From: an uncultured Oscillospiraceae bacterium
GTDB lineage: Bacteria; Bacillota; Clostridia; Oscillospirales; Ruminococcaceae
Length of the DNA stretch: 5,277 nt
Direction of reading: 5' to 3'
Assembly (NCBI GenBank): GCA_958427155.1
Contig: CAUABB010000120.1
Location: forward strand, 1 to 5,277
Both the position numbers and the translations under genes were made by a program. Below, one piece after another: positions 1-4,908 of the stretch (position 1 is the stretch's first letter; each line of letters opens with the position of its first letter). The notes beneath the pieces are model-generated. The model did not search any database and was not told the origin of the DNA. It worked only from the letters and a program-made list of their open reading frames with translations.

Positions 1-53
1 GCCAACTCTTTTAACCTTCGAAAAACCGCCTGCCAAGGCGGTTTTTTCGTTTA
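1..53 (+). ncRNA. 3' end of RNA I of a second ColE1-type origin (partial)
   Basis: This is the tail of an antisense RNA I gene whose promoter lies off the left edge. The stem AAAAACCGCC (21-30) pairs perfectly with GGCGGTTTTT (37-46) around a 6-nt loop and runs into a T-tract, which is the intrinsic terminator of p15A-like RNA I. Positions 13-91 align without gaps to 2955-3033 of the complete origin in this window, but the terminator loop and the 12 nt before 13 differ. The two replicons are therefore related, not identical. RNA I normally pairs with the RNA II primer to limit copy number. Confidence 0.85.
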
Positions 54-62
54 CAGGGAATG

Positions 63-91
63 AGATTACGCGCAGAAAAAAAGGATCTCAA
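63..91 (-). promoter_or_regulatory. RNA II (replication primer) promoter of the left, partial origin
   Basis: On the minus strand, TTGAGA (91-86) and TAATCT (68-63) are separated by exactly 17 bp, the same arrangement as the pMB1/p15A primer promoter. The start would fall near 56, and the primer would run leftward out of the window. An inverted repeat (81-87/95-101) covers the -35 region, as in pMB1 origins; the right arm is missing from the other origin here. The promoter looks intact, so this origin could be active if the unseen part is complete. Confidence 0.85.
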
Positions 92-190
92 GAGGATCCT
101 TGCATGTCTTACCTCCCCCTAACGATAAAGCAAGCCATCAAGTTCATGAATGAACATATTCCTATCCTTCTCTCAAAAAATAAGAAATAA

Positions 191-568
191 TTAATCCTTG
201 TTGATGGGTTTTACACTTTCTTTGTTGGCCGCATGCGATGCCTCAACCCTACCAAACATATAACCTAGGGATAATGTTATTATTGGCGTAAAAACAGCCC
301 ATGATTCTTTTATATTATTAAGAATATTGACACCTTTATTGTTAAAGATATCAACAATAACAAGTGCAGATATTAAACATGCATACATAGTCAATGTAAA
401 TGTTATGACAAACCAAACAACACTACTTTTTGCATCATCACCAGTCCCTATCTTATCTGAGTATTTCTCCACCCGATTATTTATTAAAGAATAATTTGGA
501 TTTGGATTATAAGAGGCCGAACTACCAGAGGTAGATCCACCTTGAGAAATTGGATTAAAGTCATTCAT
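191..568 (-). CDS. Small membrane protein of unknown function, last gene of the three-gene operon
   Basis: Encodes 125 residues. Residues 1-48 are polar and rich in Ser, Asn and Gly with no signal peptide. A hydrophobic segment follows at about 50-74, a short polar loop, then a second hydrophobic segment at about 90-106 (FTPIITLSLGYMFG), and a charged tail of about 20 residues. This suggests two membrane helices with both ends on the same side. The start is well supported: GAGGG lies 7 nt before the ATG, and the ATG shares its A with the TAA stop of the preceding gene, implying translational coupling. I recognise no named family and no catalytic motif. Two-helix proteins of this size occur as membrane effectors and as phage or plasmid accessory proteins, but that is only analogy. 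No convincing terminator follows, so transcription may continue toward the left origin. Confidence 0.8.
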   Translation of the reverse strand: MNDFNPISQGGSTSGSSASYNPNPNYSLINNRVEKYSDKIGTGDDAKSSVVWFVITFTLTMYACLISALVIVDIFNNKGVNILNNIKESWAVFTPIITLSLGYMFGRVEASHAANKESVKPINKD

Positions 569-930
569 TACTTATCCCTCAAGAAGTTAATACTAATCCA
601 TCTCGACTCAGAATTAAAAAGATTTGTTCTAAAATTAAAATAATGCTTTTTATTATTTTTTGTAAAGATAAACTGAGGCTCTGAAGCCAATCCTTCTTCT
701 CTTGGACTATACATTTTGAAATTATAACAAGAGATTGTCATCCCCAATCCATCATCATCGACTGTAGATTTAACAAGCCTATTGCCATTATCACCTGTAT
801 CTTCAGAAATAAAAACAACTGTAATTCTTGCTTCATTATCAAAATTAAAAACCAATTTTCCATTAGGATTCATAGTCAGAGAACTAGAATATACCAGCAC
901 TTTTCCATCAACTTCAGCTTCAATTTTCAT
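568..930 (-). CDS. Small soluble protein, possibly DUF6864-like, middle gene of the operon
   Basis: Encodes 120 residues with no membrane segment or signal peptide. The alternation of short hydrophobic stretches with charged turns (KVLVYSSSLTM, KLVFNFDN, ARITVVFISE, MTISCYNF, HYFNFRTNLF, WISINFLRD) suggests a mostly beta-strand domain. From memory, the spacing of the N-terminal strands, the ISCYNF element and the FNFR-to-C-terminus strand resembles DUF6864, whose function I do not know; this match is weak and unverified. The ATG lies 1 nt after the stop of the upstream gene and has only a poor ribosome site, so translation probably depends on coupling. The stop overlaps the next start by one base. 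A soluble domain between two membrane-protein genes hints at a membrane-associated complex, which is inference. Confidence 0.8.
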   Translation of the reverse strand: MKIEAEVDGKVLVYSSSLTMNPNGKLVFNFDNEARITVVFISEDTGDNGNRLVKSTVDDDGLGMTISCYNFKMYSPREEGLASEPQFIFTKNNKKHYFNFRTNLFNSESRWISINFLRDK

Positions 931-931
931 A

Positions 932-1126
932 TTATCTCATCTTATAAACAATAATAACCAACACAGAAAAAACCAAAACAATAAACCCAGGCATTACAAC
1001 AACCCGATGAAGTTTATGTAAAAACATTGACTTAATTAGACCATGCATAACATGCTTTAAAAGCAGAAATAAGATCACAAGAAGTATAATTATTATCAAT
1101 GTTAAAAAAACCACCGAATAATTCAC
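932..1126 (-). CDS. Short two-helix membrane protein, first gene of the operon
   Basis: Encodes 64 residues, almost all hydrophobic: one helix at about 4-23 (rich in Ile and Leu), a basic His/Lys-containing linker at 24-41, and a second helix at about 42-61 ending in YKMR. Placement in the inner membrane is likely. The start is GTG, preceded by a G-rich ribosome site at about 1130-1137. The same GGGATAAGT context precedes the third gene, which supports this start. The stop TAA is 1 nt from the next ATG. A TATAAT sits about 45 bp upstream. I do not recognise the family. Its size and composition would also fit a small toxin or a phage lysis/holin-like peptide, and nothing distinguishes these. 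Confidence 0.65.
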   Translation of the reverse strand: MNYSVVFLTLIIIILLVILFLLLKHVMHGLIKSMFLHKLHRVVVMPGFIVLVFSVLVIIVYKMR

Positions 1127-1170
1127 TTATCCCCCCACTCTCCTTTGCCTCATCAATAAAAAACAGAACA

Positions 1171-1176
1171 ATTATA
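1171..1176 (-). promoter_or_regulatory. Probable -10 element for the three-gene operon
   Basis: A perfect TATAAT reads on the minus strand at 1176-1171, preceded directly by TG. It would start transcription near 1164, giving a leader of about 38 nt before the GTG at 1126. No good -35 box lies 16-18 bp upstream (GGATGT or similar). The element lies just outside cer site 1, so the operon has its own promoter independent of the plasmid backbone. Confidence 0.45.
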
Positions 1177-1214
1177 CATCAAAACAAACAGTTACATCCC
1201 CTTCACTCCAATAC

Positions 1215-1244
1215 TTTTAACATAATCCCTTAATTGTACGCACC
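1215..1244 (-). other. cer: cer-like XerC/XerD multimer-resolution core, site 1
   Basis: Read on the minus strand this is GGTGCGTACAA (XerC arm, 1244-1234), TTAAGGGA (8-bp spacer, 1233-1226) and TTATGTTAAAA (XerD arm, 1225-1215). The XerC arm and spacer match ColE1 cer as I recall it. The XerD arm differs from TTATGGTAAAT at two of 11 positions. The site lets host XerC/XerD resolve plasmid dimers, with ArgR and PepA binding the accessory DNA beside the XerC arm. The XerC-side flank 1245-1434 contains several inverted repeats: TGCATAGCTATGCA (1345-1358), GTGATCAC (1371-1378), and ACGGT/ACCGT (1390-1394/1401-1405). It is the likely accessory region, although I could not pick out a convincing ARG box. 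No gene was found in this flank. Confidence 0.88.
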
Positions 1245-1275
1245 ACTGAAACGCGCTGAACGCGATTCTGACGCA
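1221..1275. repeat. 55-bp direct repeat, copy 1 (cer core plus flank)
   Basis: Identical base for base to 5223-5277 and in the same orientation. It begins inside the XerD arm of the cer-like core and extends through the XerC arm toward nikA. Copy 2 is cut by the window end, so the true repeat is probably longer. Confidence 0.97.
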
Positions 1276-1434
1276 GACACCGCAAAAAGAGATGTTTTAC
1301 CCCGGAAAAACAGGAAGGATGCGTCAGGATCGTTTTCAGCTCGCTGCATAGCTATGCATGAAAGCGAATGGTGATCACTTTGGGAGCTTACGGTGTTCAT
1401 ACCGTCTGTTTTCGACAGTTTTCTCTCCGGGAAG

Positions 1435-1758
1435 CTAATCTGCCATAAGCCTGGATAACAGGGCACGGTGATACTCCGTAATAGCGATCAGCACCTCCGC
1501 ATATTCCCTGTCCCCGACACGCTTGCCGTCGATAAAGAGTTTTTTCTGTAACGCCCCCAGTCTCATAACTTCTTTCAGTACCCGATCATCAGTCAGTGAG
1601 TTAACTTTCTTACCGAGAGCTGCCGCCCGTAAAAAACCGGAAACGGTCTTGCCGCATTCAGCAGCCCTTTTTCTGATTTCCTGGTCTTCTTCTGCCGTCA
1701 GACGAACAGGGCGACTGATAGCCCGCCTGCGCGTATTACTTCCACTTCGTTTTGTCAT
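1435..1758 (-). CDS. nikA: NikA-like relaxosome accessory protein (ribbon-helix-helix, MobC family)
   Basis: Encodes 107 residues. The N-terminus is basic (KRSGSNTRRR), followed by a ribbon-helix-helix pattern: strand SRPVRL (about 15-20), helix TAEEDQEIRKRAAECG, turn, then helix TVSGFLRAAALG to about 49. The C-terminal half (TDD, LMRLGxxQKxLFxxGKRxGDxEYAEVLxAITE) closely follows R64/IncI1 NikA as I remember it. NikA binds the oriT inverted repeat, bends the DNA and recruits the relaxase NikB. I chose the start at 1758, where GGAG lies 9 nt upstream; an extended frame to 1833 would run back through oriT. A weak promoter (CTGACA 1868-1863, TTATAC 1844-1839, 18-bp spacer) overlaps oriT, which would allow self-repression. 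No relaxase gene follows, because cer comes next. A known ColE1-type group with this same NikA (pCERC7 and relatives, Moran and Hall) is mobilized in trans. Confidence 0.92.
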   Translation of the reverse strand: MTKRSGSNTRRRAISRPVRLTAEEDQEIRKRAAECGKTVSGFLRAAALGKKVNSLTDDRVLKEVMRLGALQKKLFIDGKRVGDREYAEVLIAITEYHRALLSRLMAD

Positions 1759-1798
1759 AAAACATGGCTCCGTATCTGACATGGGTGTCGGGGCAAAG

Positions 1799-1868
1799 CC
1801 CTGACCAGGGTAATTGTAATAGCGTGCATGCATGCGCGGTATAACAATTACACATCCTGTCCTGTCAG
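1799..1868 (+). other. oriT: Origin of transfer (oriT) with IncI/IncP-type nic site
   Basis: A 20-bp imperfect inverted repeat (1810-1829 and 1832-1851, 17 of 20 positions matching, outer arms GTAATTGT/ACAATTAC) is followed immediately by CATCCTG|T. The predicted nick falls between 1859 and 1860 on the plus strand. This matches the YATCCTG|Y nic consensus of the RP4 and R64 families, and the repeat is the expected NikA site. A small hairpin CCCTG/CAGGG (1799-1810) adjoins it. Position directly upstream of nikA is as in R64. Nicking would need a NikB-type relaxase supplied by a co-resident plasmid. Confidence 0.85.
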
Positions 1869-1994
1869 CAAGTTCGAATTACCGACAAAGACACGGCAGT
1901 TTTTTGGCAGTGACAGTATTGTCAGGCAGAAATACCCGTCAAAGCGTCAGACGGCAGAATACCGGCGGTAAAACAGTCGAAAAGTGGTACGCGA

Positions 1995-2000
1995 TATAAT
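1995..2000 (+). promoter_or_regulatory. Probable -10 element for rop
   Basis: A perfect TATAAT stands 42 bp before the rop ATG, with a start expected near 2007. The sequence about 17 bp upstream (around AACAGT) is a poor -35 match, so promoter strength cannot be judged. Confidence 0.45.
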
Positions 2001-2041
2001 CACACAACGCAGATGACAGACAGAACGGAGAAAACGAAAAG

Positions 2042-2236
2042 ATGAACAAGCAGCAGCAAGCCGTACTCAACATGGCAGGATTCATAAAAAGCCAGAGCCT
2101 GACGCTGCTCGAAAAACTGGACGCACTTGATGCTGACGAACAGGCAGCCATGTGTGAGAAGCTGCACGAACTCGCGGAAGAACTTCAGAACAGCATACAG
2201 ACACGCTTTGAAGCGGAAAATCGCACCGGGATATAA
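2042..2236 (+). CDS. rop: Rop/Rom, RNA I-RNA II pairing modulator
   Basis: Encodes 64 residues, close to the 63 of pBR322 Rop. Rop is a homodimeric four-helix bundle that stabilises the kissing complex of RNA I and RNA II, so lowering copy number. The helical hairpin is clear: helix 1 at about 3-28, turn DAD (30-32), helix 2 at about 33-57 with heptad Leu/Ala spacing. The residues reported to contact RNA in pBR322 Rop (K3, N10, F14, Q18, K25) are all present at the same positions. A GGAG lies 11 nt before the ATG, rather far, so expression may be modest. It is encoded opposite to RNA II, upstream of the origin as in ColE1. A 6-bp hairpin (GCATCC 2238-2243/GGATGC 2249-2254) follows the stop but has no T-tract. 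Confidence 0.97.
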   Translation: MNKQQQAVLNMAGFIKSQSLTLLEKLDALDADEQAAMCEKLHELAEELQNSIQTRFEAENRTGI

Positions 2237-2853
2237 CGCATCCGGACAGGATGCAGAACGGCATAGAGGAGCGTAAGGAGAAAATGTCACATAAGGCGCT
2301 CTTCCGCTTCCTCGCTCACTGACTCGCTACGCTCGGTCGTTCGACTGCGGCGAGCGGTGTCAGCTCACTCAAAGGCGGTAATACGGTTATCCACAGAATC
2401 AGGGGATAAAGCCGGAAAGAACATGTGAGCAAAAGACAAAGGCCCAGAAGAAGGGCGAGCAGGAGGCGTTTTTCCATAGGCTCCGCCCCCCTGACGAGCA
2501 TCACAAAAACCGACGCTCAAGTCAGAGGTGGCGAAACCCGACAGGACTATAAAGATACCAGGCGTTTCCCCCTGGAAGCTCCCTCGTGCGCTCTCCTGTT
2601 CCGACCCTGCCGCTTACCGGATACCTGTCCGCCTTTCTCCCTTCGGGAAGCGTGGCGCTTTCTCATAGCTCACGCTGTTGGTATCTCGGCCCGGTGTAGG
2701 TCGTTCGCTCCAAGCTGGACTGTATGCACGAACCCCCCGTTCAGTCCGACCGCTGCGCCTTATCCGGTAACTATCGACTTGAATCCAAACCGAGAAGACA
2801 CGACTTATCGCCACTGGCAGCAGCCACTGGTAACCGAATTAGAGGAGTTAGCC

Positions 2854-2883
2854 TTGAAGTCATGCGCCTGTTAAGGCTAAACT
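2854..2883 (+). promoter_or_regulatory. RNA I promoter
   Basis: TTGAAG (2854-2859) and TAAACT (2878-2883) are separated by 18 bp, as in the p15A RNA I promoter. The start is expected near 2889-2890. Confidence 0.88.
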
Positions 2884-2888
2884 GAAAG

Positions 2889-2990
2889 AACAAGTTTTGG
2901 TGACTGCGCTCCTCCAAGCCAGTTACCTCGGCTCAAAGAGTTGGTAGCTCTGAGAACCTTCGAAAAACCGCCCTGCAAGGCGGTTTTTTC
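2889..2990 (+). ncRNA. RNA I, antisense regulator of primer formation (p15A-like)
   Basis: About 100 nt, transcribed opposite to the 5' part of RNA II. It ends at a strong terminator: AAAAACCGCC (2963-2972), loop CTGCAA, GGCGGTTTTT (2979-2988). RNA I pairs through its stem-loops with RNA II and stops it from folding into the active primer; Rop assists. The sequence is almost that of p15A RNA I from memory, including the GTTTTGG and GAGTTGGTAGCTC elements. This sets copy number and incompatibility for the retron-carrying unit, and differs from the RNA I tail at the left edge. Confidence 0.93.
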
Positions 2991-3033
2991 GTTTACACAG
3001 CAAGAGATTACGACGAGATAGAAAGGATCTCAA
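2955..3033. repeat. Diverged direct repeat of the origin end (partner of 13-91)
   Basis: Aligns without gaps to 13-91. It covers the RNA I terminator and RNA II promoter, with differences in the terminator loop and in the promoter spacer. Similarity stops just after the -35 element (3033/91), marking the boundary between backbone and cargo in both units. Confidence 0.9.
3005..3033 (-). promoter_or_regulatory. RNA II promoter of the complete origin
   Basis: TTGAGA (3033-3028) and TAATCT (3010-3005) on the minus strand with a 17-bp spacer. Leftward transcription from the retron genes points straight into this promoter, with only a weak hairpin (3061-3073) between. Confidence 0.9.
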
Positions 3034-3072
3034 GTTCTCATATCATAAAAACAAGCTGACACATCCACGATG

Positions 3073-3276
3073 TTATACCTTTTGAATCGCTACAGCTTTA
3101 AACCCTTTATCTGTTTTTTCTAATTTAAACCTAACTAAAATACCTTTACATATATCGACATCATGCCCTAAAAACAAAAAATCATCATACCGAAAGAAAA
3201 CATCACGTCCACGCTCACGCCTTATAAAGCCATACCCTTTAACATGGTCATAAAAATTAACAAATCCATTTTCCAT
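3073..3276 (-). CDS. Cold-shock-domain protein, probable retron accessory/effector
   Basis: Encodes 67 residues, about the length of CspA. The nucleic-acid-binding motifs are present: RNP1 KGYGFI (13-18) and RNP2 VFFRY (26-30), so a five-strand OB-fold binding single-stranded RNA or DNA is expected. The start at 3276 is preferred because AGGTG lies about 7 nt upstream and the protein then begins exactly at the domain; a longer frame from 3330 would overlap the RT gene. The ATG lies 4 nt after the RT stop and its ribosome site overlaps the RT stop region, so the two are co-translated. Cold-shock proteins accompany retron RTs in type V systems (Se72 is the example I recall). The acidic stretch RYDDF replaces the usual HFSAI, so it is not an ordinary housekeeping Csp. 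Binding to the msDNA or to phage nucleic acid is inference. A weak hairpin (3061-3073) overlaps the stop and precedes a T-run. Confidence 0.9.
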   Translation of the reverse strand: MENGFVNFYDHVKGYGFIRRERGRDVFFRYDDFLFLGHDVDICKGILVRFKLEKTDKGFKAVAIQKV

Positions 3277-3280
3277 ATAA

Positions 3281-4420
3281 TCACCTATCTGGAAGTAATG
3301 CCACAAGCTTACGTCTATATAGTTTTGCAAGATTCTTATTAGTCCGCCCTACTATATCAAAATCATAGAGCATCCTATCTATTTTCCTTATCTGATCATC
3401 AGTTAAAGGCGGCGTAAATTTATTTAGATAATGCTTAGCCATCAACTTTAATTTAGATATCTTGTAATCATCATAAACTGGCATTATCTCAGAAAGAATC
3501 GCCCTCAATTCAACCGCCTGGACATGCCCAAGCCTCGACATTTGAGCAACCTTGCCAGAGCATCTATTCCATAAATCATGGTACTCTTTCGTATGACGTT
3601 CATAAGCACCTTGTTTTTTACATATATAAACTAAGTACCTGATATAACGTCTATTTTCTTTTGTTAACTTAGGAACGCCATGCTTTACCCACAACCCAGT
3701 GACACTAAGTTTAGAAGACGAATCTTTTGAGTGCTCTATCGTTGTCTTACTTTCATTTATTGAAAGTCTGTACTGATTCACCATTCCGTGAACGAGTTTT
3801 ATTACTTTTGTTTTTTCCTCTGATGAAAGATCCTTATCAGAGGATATAGTAATATCATCTAAAAGCCTTGAATATGAAAGCCCCATAGACTTCAATCTAT
3901 TATAGAGATTATACTCACTATTAAAAAATAAAAGATTTGCAATATAACTAGAACAGCACCCACCCTGAGGAACCTTATTATTCAACGTCACAAGTTCCGT
4001 TAAGCACAAAGAAACCTCAGGAGAAAAACGCATTAAATTTTTAAAAATAGAACAAACATCTTTTTTACTAATGCTGGGATAAAAATTGGTGATATCAAGA
4101 CATATAACTGTTCTTTTCCTAGTATGAACAGCGGCATTAGATATATAATCGCGACCACTTAACGCCCCATGCAAATAATGAGGGTAATCAATTTTCTCAA
4201 AAATTTCTTTATTTATTTTTTTTTGAATTCCTTTCAAAGATCTCTTGGGTTCAAAAATTTGCCTTTCTTTTTTATTCTTCCCTGTTTCAACCTTAAACTG
4301 CTTGTACGACATCGATACAGACTTGACTATCCAGTCCAATCTTTTTCTTTCTATGCCTAACATCGCAGATAAAGAATCCAAAGATGCAACAGGAGTTCCA
4401 TTAAACCTGGGTTTATTCAT
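3281..4420 (-). CDS. Retron-type reverse transcriptase with LLDD active site
   Basis: Encodes 379 residues. The palm and fingers follow retron RTs: motif A VICLDITNFYPSI with catalytic D109; motif B VPQGGCCSSYIANL (150-163); motif C SRLLDDITIS with the Asp pair D188-D189. Two retron-specific marks are present: NAAVH (95-99, the NAxxH motif) and VTG (240-242), before the thumb. It would use the adjacent structured RNA as both template and primer, making branched msDNA. Two things stand out. The usual YxDD is LLDD, and the protein is about 60 residues longer than Ec86 RT, with a helical, basic C-terminal extension (about 280-379). The ATG has no Shine-Dalgarno because repeat a2 of the RNA ends 6 nt before it; coupling to an upstream short frame is possible. 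No maturase domain, so a group II intron is excluded. Anti-phage function is inferred by analogy. Confidence 0.95.
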   Translation of the reverse strand: MNKPRFNGTPVASLDSLSAMLGIERKRLDWIVKSVSMSYKQFKVETGKNKKERQIFEPKRSLKGIQKKINKEIFEKIDYPHYLHGALSGRDYISNAAVHTRKRTVICLDITNFYPSISKKDVCSIFKNLMRFSPEVSLCLTELVTLNNKVPQGGCCSSYIANLLFFNSEYNLYNRLKSMGLSYSRLLDDITISSDKDLSSEEKTKVIKLVHGMVNQYRLSINESKTTIEHSKDSSSKLSVTGLWVKHGVPKLTKENRRYIRYLVYICKKQGAYERHTKEYHDLWNRCSGKVAQMSRLGHVQAVELRAILSEIMPVYDDYKISKLKLMAKHYLNKFTPPLTDDQIRKIDRMLYDFDIVGRTNKNLAKLYRRKLVALLPDR

Positions 4421-4426
4421 GATGTT

Positions 4427-4711
4427 TGAGTTAAAAGTCGATTAGTTAAAAAGTTTCGATACGTAATCTATTACTTTAAACATAATCAAGCACATAGAAA
4501 ACAAAAACTGTGTTTTTTTCAGTGCCTCCAGAGAGCCAACCTCTCTTTTTTTCTTCATCTGACCGTCTCCAGAACAAGATGAAGAGCTCTTGGTTACGTT
4601 AATGTTGATGTTGATAATAAACATGATGCAACTCCTATTGGTTATGAAATTTTGCCAGACCAGTAGGAAAGCAAGGAAAAACTCTATTGGCTCTTTGGGA
4701 CTTTTAACTCA
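4427..4711 (-). ncRNA. Candidate retron msr-msd RNA
   Basis: A perfect 13-bp inverted repeat, TGAGTTAAAAGTC, lies at 4711-4699 (a1) and complementary at 4439-4427 (a2), the latter 6 nt before the RT ATG. This is the arrangement that bounds retron RNAs and primes reverse transcription. Inside, read leftward, are: an 11-bp stem with one mismatch (4669-4659/4642-4632, 16-nt loop); a perfect 9-bp stem (4585-4577/4560-4552, 16-nt loop); AGAGAG/CTCTCT (4546-4541/4535-4530, 5-nt loop); and GTAAT/ATTAC (4474-4463). An AGC 6 nt after a1 offers G4691 as a possible branch guanosine. The msr/msd border cannot be placed from sequence alone. At about 285 nt it is longer than classical retron RNAs, so a1 or a2 might be trimmed. 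Confidence rests mainly on the repeat and its position. Confidence 0.72.
4442..4624 (-). CDS. Possible 60-residue ORF inside the retron RNA (doubtful)
   Basis: Begins with ATG at 4624, preceded by AGGAG at 7 nt. It runs through most of the candidate msr-msd to a stop 21 nt before the RT start. The C-terminal part (from an internal Met at 4558, with GGAGA upstream) is KKKR followed by a hydrophobic, amphipathic stretch (TQFLFSMCLIMFKVIDYVSKLF), like a small membrane peptide. The AGGAG lies in the 3' arm of the 4669-4632 stem and would be masked when the RNA folds. The frame may exist only because RNA stems happen to lack stops. Its possible use is to carry ribosomes to the RT, which lacks its own site. 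Confidence 0.25.
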   Translation of the reverse strand: MFIINININVTKSSSSCSGDGQMKKKREVGSLEALKKTQFLFSMCLIMFKVIDYVSKLFN

Positions 4712-4823
4712 CATTGCCAGACAATCGTCGCTATTCTTTTAGTGCTGATACACGCTCAGGGGCGTTCTCACCATTAATTAGCGGCCAGGCCGGTCATGAT
4801 CTCATGCGAGATCGCCTTAAAAA

Positions 4824-4842
4824 CAAGGCATCGGTTTCCTTG
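4824..4842 (-). terminator. Weak intrinsic terminator or attenuator in the retron leader
   Basis: On the minus strand CAAGG (4842-4838), a 9-nt loop and CCTTG (4828-4824) are followed at once by TTTTT. The stem is short, so termination would be partial. Two further hairpins follow downstream: GATCTC/GAGATC around 4797-4812, and a GGCC pair at about 4783-4791. It stands between the proposed promoter/boxA and the retron RNA. Confidence 0.35.
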
Positions 4843-4862
4843 CGCAACATACACGTAACCAT

Positions 4863-4875
4863 TTGTTAAAGAGCG
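4863..4875 (-). promoter_or_regulatory. boxA-like antitermination sequence
   Basis: The minus strand reads CGCTCTTTAACAA, which contains the lambdoid boxA consensus CGCTCTTTA (4875-4867) and the core of the E. coli rrn boxA (GCTCTTTAACA). boxA in RNA recruits NusB-NusE for antitermination of structured transcripts. It lies about 30 nt after the proposed start and just before the weak terminator, an order that would make functional sense. A chance match cannot be excluded. Confidence 0.4.
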
Positions 4876-4908
4876 AGAGCCAGGCGTGGTTCGCCCGCTT
4901 CGCTGATT

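Larger units (their letters stand above)
2455..2998 (-). ncRNA. RNA II replication primer and ColE1-type origin
   Basis: The whole block 2290-3000 follows the pMB1/p15A origin as I recall it. RNA II would start near 2998 (6-7 nt after its -10) and run leftward for about 540 nt. Its G-run, templated by CCCCCC at 2486-2491, forms the persistent hybrid at the origin. The A-tract opposite TTTTT at 2469-2473 marks the region where RNase H cuts the primer, so DNA synthesis should start at about 2455-2470; the exact base is inferred from ColE1. DNA polymerase I extends the primer leftward. Beyond the origin, 2320-2400 is the usual conserved ColE1 sequence, while 2428-2465 differs from the pUC version. 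No encoded replication protein is expected. Reading frames across this block are not genes. Confidence 0.95.

Noticed and set aside
142..155. GTTCAT/ATGAAC inverted repeat as terminator of the three-gene operon
   Set aside because: The stem is only 6 bp with a 2-nt loop and has no T-tract after it on the minus strand.
1230..1466. 78-codon minus-strand frame next to nikA
   Set aside because: It overlaps the cer core and its accessory arm and the 3' end of nikA; the DNA is explained by the recombination site, and the peptide has no recognisable motif.
1523..1804. 93-codon plus-strand frame opposite nikA
   Set aside because: It is the antisense shadow of a clearly conserved NikA-like coding sequence.
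2425..2874. 149-codon plus-strand open frame across the origin
   Set aside because: It lies wholly within the RNA I/RNA II origin, whose sequence is constrained as RNA; the translation is low-complexity Arg/Pro-rich and matches no protein family I know.
3281..4420. Reverse transcriptase as part of a group II intron or diversity-generating retroelement
   Set aside because: No maturase or endonuclease domain, no intron-like RNA ends and no template/variable repeat pair; NAxxH, VTG and the flanking a1/a2 repeat point to a retron.
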